Shown piece by piece: positions 49,924 to 59,184 of a DNA stretch of 64,000 nucleotides. The DNA comes from Rhabdobacter roseus (GTDB lineage Bacteria > Bacteroidota > Bacteroidia > Cytophagales > Spirosomataceae). The stretch is from the NCBI RefSeq assembly GCF_014202275.1, contig NZ_JACHGF010000008.1, forward strand, positions 186,001-250,000, in the 5' to 3' direction. Position 1 is the first letter of the stretch. Every line of letters begins with the position of its first letter. The position numbers were made by a program, and so were the translations under genes. The notes beneath the pieces are model-generated. The model did not search any database. It saw only the letters and a program-made list of their open reading frames with translations, and was not told where the DNA came from.

Positions 49924-51189
49924 TTACTTCTTGAACAAGAGCGCCCGGATGGGCTGAATGCGCGTGATAACGTAGGTCGGGATGAGCAGGACCAGCGCTA
50001 CCACACCCAGCGTGATGACGTTGACGAGCACGAAAGTACCCCAGTCGAACACGATGGGGACGGAATCCATGAAGTAGTTGACGGGGTCGAGCGGGATGAG
50101 CCTAAACTGGTACTGTAGCCAGCACAGCAGCAGCCCGATGCCATTGCCCAACAGCAGGCCGCGCGTGACCATGTGCAGGCCCACGCGCAGGAAGATCCGG
50201 CGGATCTGGGCATCGGGGCTCCCGAGGGTTTTGAGCAGACCCACCAGCGGCGTCCGCTCCATGATCATCACCAGCAGGATGGAGATCATGTTGAAGCAAG
50301 CCACGAACAGAATGAGCGTCAGGAAAACGGCCGTGTTGCGGTCGAGCATTAAGAGCCAGTCGAAGACGGGCCGGAAGGTTTCGGTGACTTTCTGAAGGTA
50401 CATGTCCGGCGACATGCGGTAGAATACATCCGCCGCCACGGGTTCGAGCTGCTGGAAGTCGCGCAGGTAGATTTCGTACGAGCCCACGGTGTCGGCCCCC
50501 CAGCCGTTGATGCGCTGCACCAGCGCCAGGTCGCCAATAACGAGGTTAGTATCAAACTCCTCCATTTCGGTTTCGTAGATACCCACCACCGTGAGCTTGC
50601 GGGCGCGGGGCGGGTTCTGGACGAAGTACATCAGCACGTCGTCGCCGGTCTTGAGCCGGAGCTGGTTGGCGATCCGGCGGCTGATGATGATCTCCGAGGA
50701 GTAGTCGGGGGTAGTTAAAGTAGCTGAATCGGCAGTAGCCGCCGCACGGTCGGGCGTGGCCCACTGAATCAGCCGTCCTTCCACCAGACTTTCCTGAAAA
50801 AGCGCCCAGTCGTAGTCGGCTCCGACGCCCTTAAGCATGATCCCCTTAAGCTCGTCGGGCGTTTTCAGAATGCCGGATTTGTGGGCGACCGCTTGCCAAT
50901 GGCGTATTTCGGGCATGTGAGGCAGATCATCGGACAGGGGTGAGCGCCGTGGCAGGGGCCCTTCTTCGTAGGTACTTCCCAGGCCCAGCGCGCTGACGCG
51001 CAGGTGCGCGCCAAACAGGAATATTTTTTCCTGAATGGTATTTTTAAAACCAAAAAGTACTGCAAAAGCCACGATACCTACCGCAATGCCAATGGCAATA
51101 CTGGCCACGCCGATCCGGCTGACGGTAGCGGAGAAAGAACCTAGTTCGTTGTGACGGATGCGGCGGGCTAAAAACGACGAAAATCGCAA
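49924..51189 (-). CDS. LolC/LolE-type lipoprotein-releasing ABC permease
   Basis: A 421-residue FtsX/MacB-fold permease: one N-terminal helix (about 28-50, SIAIGIAVGIVAFAVLFGFKN), a long periplasmic domain (about 50-290), then three helices at about 285-310, 335-360 and 385-410. Signatures include RHNELGSFSATVSRIGVASIAIGIAVG and the C-terminal FMDSVPIVFDWGTFVLVNVITLGVVALVLLIPTYVITRIQPIRAL. With its ATPase (LolD) it extracts mature lipoproteins from the inner membrane; the ATPase gene is not beside it. Divergent from the NamZ gene across a spacer with a large GTAC hairpin. Confidence 0.9.
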   Translation of the reverse strand: MRFSSFLARRIRHNELGSFSATVSRIGVASIAIGIAVGIVAFAVLFGFKNTIQEKIFLFGAHLRVSALGLGSTYEEGPLPRRSPLSDDLPHMPEIRHWQAVAHKSGILKTPDELKGIMLKGVGADYDWALFQESLVEGRLIQWATPDRAAATADSATLTTPDYSSEIIISRRIANQLRLKTGDDVLMYFVQNPPRARKLTVVGIYETEMEEFDTNLVIGDLALVQRINGWGADTVGSYEIYLRDFQQLEPVAADVFYRMSPDMYLQKVTETFRPVFDWLLMLDRNTAVFLTLILFVACFNMISILLVMIMERTPLVGLLKTLGSPDAQIRRIFLRVGLHMVTRGLLLGNGIGLLLCWLQYQFRLIPLDPVNYFMDSVPIVFDWGTFVLVNVITLGVVALVLLIPTYVITRIQPIRALLFKK

Positions 51190-51320
51190 GGCAAACGGTG
51201 TTTTTGAAATAAAGAATCACTTCGGATCGCCCCGGTACCGGGCCGGGGTTACCAGGTACTTAGGGCAGGCAATATAAGGATCATTGTTTAGATTAACGAG
51301 CTTCTGCGCCGCGGAAGTGT

Positions 51321-51366
51321 GGCCGGAAGTACCTTGCCCAGGTACCTGAGCAAGGTACTTCCGGCC
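51321..51366. repeat. GTAC-bearing 17-bp perfect inverted repeat with palindromic loop
   Basis: 51321-51337 pairs perfectly with 51350-51366; each arm carries AAGTACC/GGTACTT, and the 12-nt loop CCAGGTACCTGA contains the palindrome AGGTACCT. It lies between divergent genes (LolC/E and NamZ), so it cannot be a normal terminator. Confidence 0.9.
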
Positions 51367-51458
51367 AGTTTCCTGCTCCAATACGCCCGGCGAAGGTACT
51401 TCTTTCGGCAGGGAATGTTGTAAAGCTCATTTTGAAAACGTTATTTTGGTAAAAAACG

Positions 51459-52688
51459 ATGATCGTGCTCAAATCTTTCGTATACCTGCTGCTGGTCCTT
51501 AGCTGGGGCTGCCGGGCGGGTACCTCCGTACCGGGTACGGAGGTACCCGGTACCAAGACTACTGAAACGCCCCAGGTACCTGTCCAGCAACCTCTGAAGC
51601 TGGGCCTGGAGCGCACCGGCGAATACCTGCCGCTGCTGAAGGGCAAGCGCGTGGGGCTGGTAGTTAACCACACCACGATCTTCCCGAACGGTACCCACCT
51701 GGCCGACAGCCTCAAAAGCCTGGGGGTGAATGTAAAAACAATCTTTGCGCCCGAGCACGGCTTCCGGGGCATGGAGGCTGACGGCGCGACCATCAAAGAC
51801 GGCGTGGATACCCGCACGGGCCTTCCCATCGTGTCACTTTATGGTACCAATAAAAAAGCAACACCCCAGCAACTGGCCGGGCTCGATGTGCTGATCTTCG
51901 ACATCCAGGACGTAGGCGTGCGCTACTACACCTACCCCAGTACCATGCACCTGCTGATGGAAGCCTGCGCCGAAAACGGCAAAACCTGCCTGGTGCTGGA
52001 CCGCCCCAATCCCAACGGCCACTTCATCGACGGCCCCGTGCTCGACCGCAAGTTTGCGTCCTTCGTGGGCATGAATCCCGTGCCCGTGGTACATGGGCTT
52101 ACGTCGGGCGAGCTGGCCCTGATGATCAACGGCGAAGGCTGGCTAGCGGGCAAAAAACGCTGCGACCTCACGGTGATTCCCTGCACGGGCTACACCCACC
52201 AGACGCCCTACGTACTGCCCGTGAAGCCCTCGCCCAATTTGCCCAACCAGCAGTCGGTGCTGTTGTACCCGTCCATTTGCCTGTTCGAGCCCACCATCGT
52301 GAGCGTGGGACGCGGCACCGACACGCAGTTTCAGGTGATCGGCGCGCCCGACCCGGCCTTTGGTACCTACACCTTTACGCCCGTCGAGAAGCCCGGTGCC
52401 CACAAGCCGCCCAACGAAGGCAAGCGCTGCTACGGCGAAGACCTGCGGCGGGTCGATGCGTATCAGCTGCGGTTCTCGCTCAAGTACCTGCTGGACTTTT
52501 ACCAGAAAGCGCCCGATAAATCAAATTTTTTTACCAGCGAATCGTACTTTGATAAACTCGCTGGCACGGATCTTATTCGTACTATGCTGGTAGCGGGCCG
52601 CACCGAGGAAGAAATCCGGCGGGCCTACGAGCCCGGTCTGGTGCAGTACAAAGAGCTGCGGAAAAAGTACCTGCTGTACGCCGATTAA
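51459..52688 (+). CDS. namZ: DUF1343 exo-beta-N-acetylmuramidase (NamZ) lipoprotein
   Basis: A 409-residue exported lipoprotein, lipobox VLSWGC (Cys18). After a short linker the DUF1343/NamZ domain fills the protein: GKRVGLVVNHTTIFPNGTHLADSL, IFAPEHGFRGMEADGATIKDGVD (signature EHGFRG), LIFDIQDVGVRYYTYPSTM, LDRPNPNGHFIDGPVLD. NamZ enzymes remove MurNAc from the non-reducing end of peptidoglycan fragments. The NagB-type gene follows 36 bp later, so the pair supports wall-sugar recycling. The linker just after Cys18 (TSVPGTEVPGT) is written by GTAC motifs forming a hairpin at 51519-51547, as if the motif had been inserted into tolerant coding sequence. Confidence 0.9.
   Translation: MIVLKSFVYLLLVLSWGCRAGTSVPGTEVPGTKTTETPQVPVQQPLKLGLERTGEYLPLLKGKRVGLVVNHTTIFPNGTHLADSLKSLGVNVKTIFAPEHGFRGMEADGATIKDGVDTRTGLPIVSLYGTNKKATPQQLAGLDVLIFDIQDVGVRYYTYPSTMHLLMEACAENGKTCLVLDRPNPNGHFIDGPVLDRKFASFVGMNPVPVVHGLTSGELALMINGEGWLAGKKRCDLTVIPCTGYTHQTPYVLPVKPSPNLPNQQSVLLYPSICLFEPTIVSVGRGTDTQFQVIGAPDPAFGTYTFTPVEKPGAHKPPNEGKRCYGEDLRRVDAYQLRFSLKYLLDFYQKAPDKSNFFTSESYFDKLAGTDLIRTMLVAGRTEEEIRRAYEPGLVQYKELRKKYLLYAD
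51519..51547 (+). repeat. GTAC hairpin inside the namZ coding sequence
   Basis: GGTACCTCCGTACC (51519-51532) and GGTACGGAGGTACC (51534-51547) are perfect inverted copies one base apart; another GGTACC follows at 51549-51554. The stretch encodes the linker after the lipobox. Confidence 0.9.
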
Positions 52689-52724
52689 GATCATTTTACA
52701 ACTACCCTTGCTGATTCTCTTTTC

Positions 52725-53465
52725 ATGGAAAGTAACCTGATTACGCGCATTTTCCCTACCTACGAGGCGCTGTCGCAGGCTGCCGCCGACCTGGTGGCTG
52801 AGGCACTGTTGCTCAAACCCACGCTGGTATTCTGTTTGCCTTCGGGAAGTACCCCGCTGGGGATGTTTCAGGAGCTGGCAGAGCGGCACCAGCGGGGCGA
52901 GGTCGATTTTTTCCAAAGTACCTTCATCGGGCTTGACGAATGGGTAGGCATGGGGCCGGAGGACGAAGGTAGTTGCCGGGCGTACCTGGATCGGGATTTT
53001 CTGCGGCCCGTGGGCTTTCGCGACGACCAGATCGTGTACTTCAACGCACAGGTACCTGACCTGCCCGCCGAGTGCGAGCGCATCAACCGGGCGCTGGCGT
53101 TGCTGGATGGCCTGGATCTTATCGTGTTGGGCGTAGGAATGAACGGCCACCTGGCGCTCAACGAGCCGGGTACTTCTTTTGATGCCGCCGCGCACCTAAG
53201 TACCCTGCACGAAACTACCATCCAAACCGGACAAAAGTACTTTAAGGAGCCCACTACCCTGACCCAGGGCGTCACGCTGGGCCTGCGTACCATCCTGGAA
53301 GCTCGCCAGGCGGTACTGCTGGCCAGCGGAGCGGCCAAGGCCCCCGTGGTGCAACGGCTGCTGGCGGGTACTGTCTCCGAGGCGTTTCCGGCCAGTGTGT
53401 TGCACCTGCACCCCCACGCGCAGCTCCTGCTGGACGACGAAGCGGCGGCGTTGGTGGAGAAGTAG
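52725..53465 (+). CDS. nagB: Glucosamine-6-phosphate deaminase-type protein
   Basis: A 246-residue cytoplasmic enzyme with the NagB/RpiA fold: LVFCLPSGSTPLGMFQELAERH (phosphate-binding), FIGLDEWVGM (catalytic Asp), and LIVLGVGMNGHLALNEPGTSF, holding the catalytic His and Glu. The position of Asp141 of the E. coli enzyme reads Asn here (MNGH), a change I believe is common among homologues. It turns glucosamine-6-phosphate into fructose-6-phosphate and ammonia; related 6-phosphogluconolactonase-like roles are less likely. It follows the NamZ gene and probably shares its transcript. Slightly shorter than the 266-residue E. coli protein. Confidence 0.85.
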   Translation: MESNLITRIFPTYEALSQAAADLVAEALLLKPTLVFCLPSGSTPLGMFQELAERHQRGEVDFFQSTFIGLDEWVGMGPEDEGSCRAYLDRDFLRPVGFRDDQIVYFNAQVPDLPAECERINRALALLDGLDLIVLGVGMNGHLALNEPGTSFDAAAHLSTLHETTIQTGQKYFKEPTTLTQGVTLGLRTILEARQAVLLASGAAKAPVVQRLLAGTVSEAFPASVLHLHPHAQLLLDDEAAALVEK

Positions 53466-53702
53466 AGCTGTTTCAGGTACCTTTCCCCAAAGTACCTTTT
53501 GAAGGTACCTTGTTGCTACAAACTACCTCTGGTCACGTACAAAAGGTAGTTTGAGAAATGATTGAATGAGAAATGATTGAAAAAGGTAGTTGGGAGGAGT
53601 CACAGGTACCTTACAATAGAAAAATACAAAGCTTGATGGAGGTAGTTAGCAGGGATCCATTGAGCCAACACTACCCATTTTTTTAACGACGAATCAACGC
53701 TT
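53466..53702. other. 237-bp spacer with GTAC motifs and a 15-bp tandem repeat
   Basis: Holds GTAC motifs near 53477, 53496, 53506 and 53606, an inverted AAACTACC/GGTAGTTT pair near 53519-53552, and the tandem pair GAGAAATGATTGAAT (53553-53567) and GAGAAATGATTGAAA (53568-53582). The nadE promoter should be near its right end. Confidence 0.6.
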
Positions 53703-55733
53703 ATGCCACTGATAAAAGCGGCCGCCGGGGTGGTGAACCAAATCCCCATGGCCTGGGAAACGAATACGAAGAATATCATCGGGGCCATCGAGGAGGCGCG
53801 TCGGCAGGAGGTGTCGCTGCTGTGCCTGCCCGAGCTCTGCATTACGGGCTACGGCTGCGAAGACTACTTCTTTGCCCACGACCTGCACGAGCAAGCCCTG
53901 CGCTGCCTGCACGAAATCGTGGAGTACACTTCCGACATTGTTGTAACCGTGGGCCTGCCGATCCGGCAGCACAACCGCCTCTACAACACGGCCTGTGTCA
54001 TAGCCAACAAGCGCATCTTGGGTTTTTATGCCAAACAAAACCTGGCCAACAACGGCATTCACTACGAGTCGCGCTGGTTTCACGCCTGGCCGCCGGGGGT
54101 CGTGGATAGCCTGGAGATCAACCGCGTGACCTACCCCCTGGGCGATATTATCTTTGACCTGTCGGGCGTGCGGATCGCCTTCGAGATTTGTGAAGACGCC
54201 TGGATTGCCAACCGGCCCGGTCGGCGGCACTACGAGCGCGGCGTGGATATTTTGCTCAATCCCAGCGCCAGCCACTTTGCTTTCCATAAATTCATGACCC
54301 GCGAGCGCTTCGTGATCGACGCCTCGCGCTCCTTTGGGTGCAGCTACATTTATACCAATTTGCTGGGCAACGAAGCCGGACGGGCCATCTACGATGGTGA
54401 CGCCATGATTGCTACCAACGGCGAGCTGCTGGTGTCGAGCCCGCGCTTCAGCTACGAAGACTACCTCATCACCGCCGCCGTGATCGACACCGAACTTACG
54501 CGCCTGACGCAAATCCAGAACCTGTCGCGGCCCCCGCAGGATAAGGTCTGGCGCACGGCCGCGCCGTTTGACTTTCCGGAGGTAGTGCCGGTGCCGCCGC
54601 AGGTAGCCGAGCTGGAGGCTTTTGAACGCGGCGGTGCGCTGAAGGAGGAGGAATTTGCCCGGGCCGTGAGCCTGGCGCTTTTCGACTACCTGCGCAAAAG
54701 CCGCTCGCAGGGTTTTACGATCTCGCTTTCCGGCGGAGCCGACTCCTCGGCCTGTACCGCCCTCTGCGGCCTCATGATCCGCCTGGCCGACGAGAGTATT
54801 GGCCTGGAGCGCCTGAAGCAGAAGCTGGCGCACATTGCCAAGATTCAAGAAGCCCAAACCGAGGAAGACATTGCCAAAGAAATTATTCACAATATTTACC
54901 AAGGTACCGAGAACAGCTCGCAAGACACGCTCGACTCGGCGCGCTCACTGGCGGAGTCGATGGGTTCTACCTTTTACAATATAAACATCAACGGCCTGGT
55001 CGAGACCTACACCAGCCTCATCGAGCAGCAAATAGACCGGAAGCTCAGCTGGGAGCAAGACGATATTGCGTTGCAAAACATCCAGGCGCGGGTGCGGGCT
55101 CCCAGCGTGTGGATGCTGACCAACCTCGCCAACCACTTGCTGCTCTCTACCTCCAACCGCTCCGAGGTGGCCGTGGGCTACGCCACCATGGACGGCGACA
55201 CGGCCGGGAGTATCAGTCCGCTGGCGGGTATCGACAAGCACTACCTGCGGCAGTGGCTCCGCTGGCTCGAAACGGTAGGTTGTGAGGTAAAAGGGAGACA
55301 CATCAAAATAGAAGGTTTGAAAAAAGTGAACAGCCTGCAGCCCACCGCCGAGCTGCGCCCGCAGGATCAAAAACAAACCGACGAAGACGACCTGATGCCG
55401 TACGACTTCCTGGATTCACTGGAAGAAATCGCGATTCGGGATAAAAAATCGCCGCTGGACTGCTACCGCCACCTGTTGGCGCGCTACGAAGGGCGTTACG
55501 GACCCGCCGAGGTACTTATGTGGACGGAGCGGTTTTTCAAGCTCTGGAGTCGCAACCAGTGGAAGCGCGAGCGCTACGCACCTTCCTTCCACCTCGACGA
55601 CCTCAACCTGGATCCCCGTACCTGGTGTCGCTTTCCGATCCTGTCGGGCGGTTTTGAGCGGGAGTTGCAGGAGCTGCGTGAGTTTGCCAGCGAGCAGCGG
55701 CGCGAGAAGCGCGTGGGGAAGATTGGGTTTTAA
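53703..55733 (+). CDS. nadE: Glutamine-dependent NAD+ synthetase
   Basis: A 676-residue two-domain enzyme at normal length. N-terminal nitrilase-type glutaminase domain (about 1-280): Glu in LPELCITGYG, Lys in AKQNLANNGIHYESRW and nucleophile Cys in AFEICEDAW. C-terminal ATP-pyrophosphatase domain (about 310-640): P-loop SLSGGADSSACT and the NAD-site segment LLSTSNRSEVAVGYATMDGDTAGSISPLAGIDKHYLRQWLRWLE. It makes NAD+ from nicotinic-acid adenine dinucleotide with glutamine-derived ammonia, the last step of NAD synthesis. Essential housekeeping gene; GTAC motifs are near chance frequency inside it (three or four), showing that strongly conserved coding sequence resists the motif. Confidence 0.95.
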   Translation: MPLIKAAAGVVNQIPMAWETNTKNIIGAIEEARRQEVSLLCLPELCITGYGCEDYFFAHDLHEQALRCLHEIVEYTSDIVVTVGLPIRQHNRLYNTACVIANKRILGFYAKQNLANNGIHYESRWFHAWPPGVVDSLEINRVTYPLGDIIFDLSGVRIAFEICEDAWIANRPGRRHYERGVDILLNPSASHFAFHKFMTRERFVIDASRSFGCSYIYTNLLGNEAGRAIYDGDAMIATNGELLVSSPRFSYEDYLITAAVIDTELTRLTQIQNLSRPPQDKVWRTAAPFDFPEVVPVPPQVAELEAFERGGALKEEEFARAVSLALFDYLRKSRSQGFTISLSGGADSSACTALCGLMIRLADESIGLERLKQKLAHIAKIQEAQTEEDIAKEIIHNIYQGTENSSQDTLDSARSLAESMGSTFYNININGLVETYTSLIEQQIDRKLSWEQDDIALQNIQARVRAPSVWMLTNLANHLLLSTSNRSEVAVGYATMDGDTAGSISPLAGIDKHYLRQWLRWLETVGCEVKGRHIKIEGLKKVNSLQPTAELRPQDQKQTDEDDLMPYDFLDSLEEIAIRDKKSPLDCYRHLLARYEGRYGPAEVLMWTERFFKLWSRNQWKRERYAPSFHLDDLNLDPRTWCRFPILSGGFERELQELREFASEQRREKRVGKIGF

Positions 55734-55846
55734 GGGTAGGGCAGCAGCCATTCAGTAAATGGTAGTGGGTGAATAACATATAAGAGGCTATCTTAGTACT
55801 TTATTCATAGGAGATTACTAAGTGTCCATCTGTATGCTGTTGATCT

Positions 55847-58800
55847 ATGAAACTACCTATACACCGCTTCCTGCTTTCCTTGGTTTTGAGTCTTTTTGCT
55901 CCGCTGGCCGTGGGGCAAACGCTCTTTATCAACGAAATCATGTCTTCCAATTCTTCCACCGTCGCCGATGGTACCGGTGATTACGCCGACTGGGTCGAAC
56001 TTTATAACCCCACGGCTGCCAATGTTGATATTTCGGGATACTACGTCACGGACCAGCTCAGTAATCCTACGAAGTACCAACTACCCGTAAGTGCAAGTCT
56101 GGTGGTTCCGGCGGGAGGGTACCTGCTACTTTGGGCGAGCAATGACCCCTCGCGCGGGGCGCGGCATCTGGCCTTTGCGCTGTCGGCTAGCGGGGAGGAG
56201 TTCGGGATTTTTGCACCCGATGGGATAACCCAGCTGGATGCCGTGGCGTTTCCAGCCCTGGCGGCCAATATCTCCTACGGACGCAAGCCCAGCGGATCGG
56301 CCAATTGGGTGTATTTCACCTCAGCTACCCCCGCTGCGACTAACAACAACGCCCCCAGCTTTAGCGCGTTCCTGGACCCTCCTACTTTTTCCCACGCTTC
56401 GGGCTACTACCCCGGTGCTTTTACGCTAACCCTCACAAGTAGTGATCCGGACGCCACAATCTACTATACTACGGATGGCTCCGAGCCCAACGAAAATAAC
56501 CCCAGCACGACGTTTACCTACCGCAATCGTTATGTAGAAGTACAGGGACAAACACCGGGGCCAATCCTGAATGCCACTTTACAAACCCATACTTATACGG
56601 CACCCATCCCGATCATGGACCGGACGCTCAACGCCAACCGGGTTTCTAACTATTCTTCCACGTACAGCTACAATCCACCCTACTTTCCGTCGGAGCCGGT
56701 GTTTAAAGGTACCGTGGTACGGGCGAAGGTAGTAAAGCCGGGGACACTCCCAAGCTCCGTCGTAACGCGAACCTACCTGGTTACCCCCGAAGGCAATCAG
56801 CGTTTCCGGTTTCCGGTTATCTCGTTAGCCATGCCCGAAAACTACCTTTTTGGGTACCAGGAGGGGATTTATAACGCGGGCGTTACGTTCGACAACTGGC
56901 GGGCGGGTAATCCGTCCGTGTCGGTCAACGGACCGGGCTTTCCGGGTAATTTTACCCGCACGGGAGACCAATGGGAGTATCCGGCTAATATGGAGGTATT
57001 TGATACGTTATCGACGGGAGCCGCGCTGAGCCAGGTAGTGGATGTACGGATCAACGGCGGGCATACGCGCGGACTCGCCCAAAAGAGCCTTCGGCTGTAC
57101 AGCAGTACCTTCTTTACCTACCCTTTTTTTCCTTCGTTGCCTTATACCAATCACAAACGGCTGATCCTGCGTAACTCGGGTAATGACTGGGGAAGTACCA
57201 TGTTTAGGGATGCGGTAATTCAGGGGATGGTCAGTCACTTACGCTTCGACAGGCAGGCGTATTGTCCCAGTATATTGCTGGTCAACGGTGAATACTGGGG
57301 GATTCATAATGTCCGGGAGCGCTTCGACAAGTACTACCCCAGTGCCAAGTATGGCGTTGATCCCGATAATCTGGATATGATCGAGAATCATTACGAAGTA
57401 GATGAAGGGGATGCAGTGCACTACAACGCCATGATCAACTACCTGATCGCTAACGGTCCGTCCAACCAGGCGAACTACGAAAACGTAAAAACGCGGATGG
57501 ATATGGACAACTTCATCGACTACCAGCTGGCGGAAATTTACGCCGCCAACACCGATTGGCCCGAAAACAACATCCGTTGCTGGCGGCTTCGCACGCCGCA
57601 GTACATGCCAAACGCTCCGTACGGGCACGACGGACGCTGGCGCTGGATGATGTTCGACGTAGATTATGGCTTTGGCGGCTTTAATGGCCCAACGCACAAT
57701 ACCCTGGCCTTTGCTACCAATAGCGATATAAATGCCCCAGCTGCCCCGGCCCGGACCTTCCTGCTACGCCGACTGCTCGAAAACGCGGAATTCAGAACTA
57801 ATTTCATCAACCGCTTCGCCGACATGCTCAATACGACCTACCTGCCCAGCCGGGTCGTAGGGATGATCAACGAGTATAAACAAAACCTGGCACCCGAAAT
57901 GCCCGAGCACATTGCGCGCTGGAAAGCCATCACGAATATGACTACCTGGGATAACAACGTGAACGTGATGATTAACTTTGCGGAGCAGCGGCCGGGCAAC
58001 GTGCGGCAGCACATCCGGAGTAAGTTTAGCCTGGCAGCTACGCACACCCTGACCGTCGATGTATCGCACGCGCAGCGTGGCTACGTGCAGGTCAATACCA
58101 TAGCGATTGTAGGTACTACACCGGGCGTGGCCGAGCAGCCGTACCCCTGGCAAGGTACCTACTTCCAGGGCGTGCCCGTGACGATCCGGGCCAAAGCTAA
58201 ACCGGGCTATCGCTTTACGCATTGGCAAAGCGAAGCTACTTCCTTTAGTGATTCGGTACTGGTGGTGCATTTGACGGCTAGTGCTACCTACCAGGCTTTC
58301 TTTGAAATTGACCCCGACTACTTATACAATCCAGCGCCCTATGAACTCAGCTACGCCTGTGCCTACGAATTTTTGGCGTGGGAGTCGGCCAATCCGGCGG
58401 GTACTTTTCCCGAGTCGATGGCCTTTGTGTACATGAACCAACCCGACCCAACGTTCGGAGCTACCCTAGAAGGGTTCACGAGCGGACCCTACAACTACCT
58501 GAGCAGGAGCCGTGTCAATGGGTTGGGAGAGAACGGCGTCGCCTTTATCAATACCACCAGCAGTGATCCTACTGCCGTCAACGAAGGCTATCCGATGGGT
58601 AAAGTAGGTGGCGCGCTCCTGGCGCTTAATACGCTGGGACTTACCAAGGTGGAGGTTTCCTGGACGGGCGGTACCCTCACACCTAACGTACGCCCGCACG
58701 CCATTAGGCTGCAATACCGCGTGGGCGACTCGGGTGAATTCAGCGATGTGCTAGGAGTAGACAACCAGCCGGTAGAGTATGTGCGAAATGCCACGGCCGG

Positions 58801-59158
58801 TCACAGCCAGACTTTCACGTCTATTCCGCTACCTGCTCAGGCCCTGGATCAGCCCTACGTGCAGCTTTTCTGGCGCTATTACCATACGGGCACCGGTACC
58901 TCGGGGGCGCGGGATCAGCTCCGGCTCGACGATATCCGGGTGGGCGTGGGGGCTTGCGAAAGCCTGGCTTCGGGCAACTGGAACAACGTCGGACTGTGGT
59001 CGTGCGGGCGGGTACCTACCTTCTGCGACGAGGTAGTCGTTTCGCCGGGACACATCATTGAGCTAGAAAATAGCGGAATGGCTAAATCACTGCGTATAGA
59101 AGCAGACGGTGCGCTGAACATGGTAGCGAGCGGTCTGCTTCAGCTGGGTAGCCAGTAG
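55847..59158 (+). CDS. Secreted CotH-kinase protein with lamin-tail and Ig-like domains
   Basis: An 1103-residue exported protein (signal peptide to about 24, LAVGQ). Order: lamin-tail domain (about 25-165: LFINEIMSSNSSTVADGTGDYADWVELYNPTAANVDISGYYVTD), chitobiase-like C-terminal sandwich (about 180-320: ATIYYTTDGSEPNENNPSTTF), CotH-type kinase domain (about 330-720: VNGEYWGIHNVRERFDKYYPSAKYGVDPDNLDMIENHY; MMFDVDYGFGG), a bulge-type domain (about 725-820: GYRFTHWQSEA), then a beta-sandwich and a C-terminal SCGRVPTFCDEVVVSPGHIIEL segment seen in many Bacteroidota surface proteins. Whole architecture recurs in such secreted proteins; the role is unknown. No recognisable type IX sorting domain ends the protein, so it might be truncated or use another export route. 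Confidence 0.82.
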   Translation: MKLPIHRFLLSLVLSLFAPLAVGQTLFINEIMSSNSSTVADGTGDYADWVELYNPTAANVDISGYYVTDQLSNPTKYQLPVSASLVVPAGGYLLLWASNDPSRGARHLAFALSASGEEFGIFAPDGITQLDAVAFPALAANISYGRKPSGSANWVYFTSATPAATNNNAPSFSAFLDPPTFSHASGYYPGAFTLTLTSSDPDATIYYTTDGSEPNENNPSTTFTYRNRYVEVQGQTPGPILNATLQTHTYTAPIPIMDRTLNANRVSNYSSTYSYNPPYFPSEPVFKGTVVRAKVVKPGTLPSSVVTRTYLVTPEGNQRFRFPVISLAMPENYLFGYQEGIYNAGVTFDNWRAGNPSVSVNGPGFPGNFTRTGDQWEYPANMEVFDTLSTGAALSQVVDVRINGGHTRGLAQKSLRLYSSTFFTYPFFPSLPYTNHKRLILRNSGNDWGSTMFRDAVIQGMVSHLRFDRQAYCPSILLVNGEYWGIHNVRERFDKYYPSAKYGVDPDNLDMIENHYEVDEGDAVHYNAMINYLIANGPSNQANYENVKTRMDMDNFIDYQLAEIYAANTDWPENNIRCWRLRTPQYMPNAPYGHDGRWRWMMFDVDYGFGGFNGPTHNTLAFATNSDINAPAAPARTFLLRRLLENAEFRTNFINRFADMLNTTYLPSRVVGMINEYKQNLAPEMPEHIARWKAITNMTTWDNNVNVMINFAEQRPGNVRQHIRSKFSLAATHTLTVDVSHAQRGYVQVNTIAIVGTTPGVAEQPYPWQGTYFQGVPVTIRAKAKPGYRFTHWQSEATSFSDSVLVVHLTASATYQAFFEIDPDYLYNPAPYELSYACAYEFLAWESANPAGTFPESMAFVYMNQPDPTFGATLEGFTSGPYNYLSRSRVNGLGENGVAFINTTSSDPTAVNEGYPMGKVGGALLALNTLGLTKVEVSWTGGTLTPNVRPHAIRLQYRVGDSGEFSDVLGVDNQPVEYVRNATAGHSQTFTSIPLPAQALDQPYVQLFWRYYHTGTGTSGARDQLRLDDIRVGVGACESLASGNWNNVGLWSCGRVPTFCDEVVVSPGHIIELENSGMAKSLRIEADGALNMVASGLLQLGSQ

Positions 59159-59184
59159 AAAGGTACTTGGAGGAGAGCAGATTT

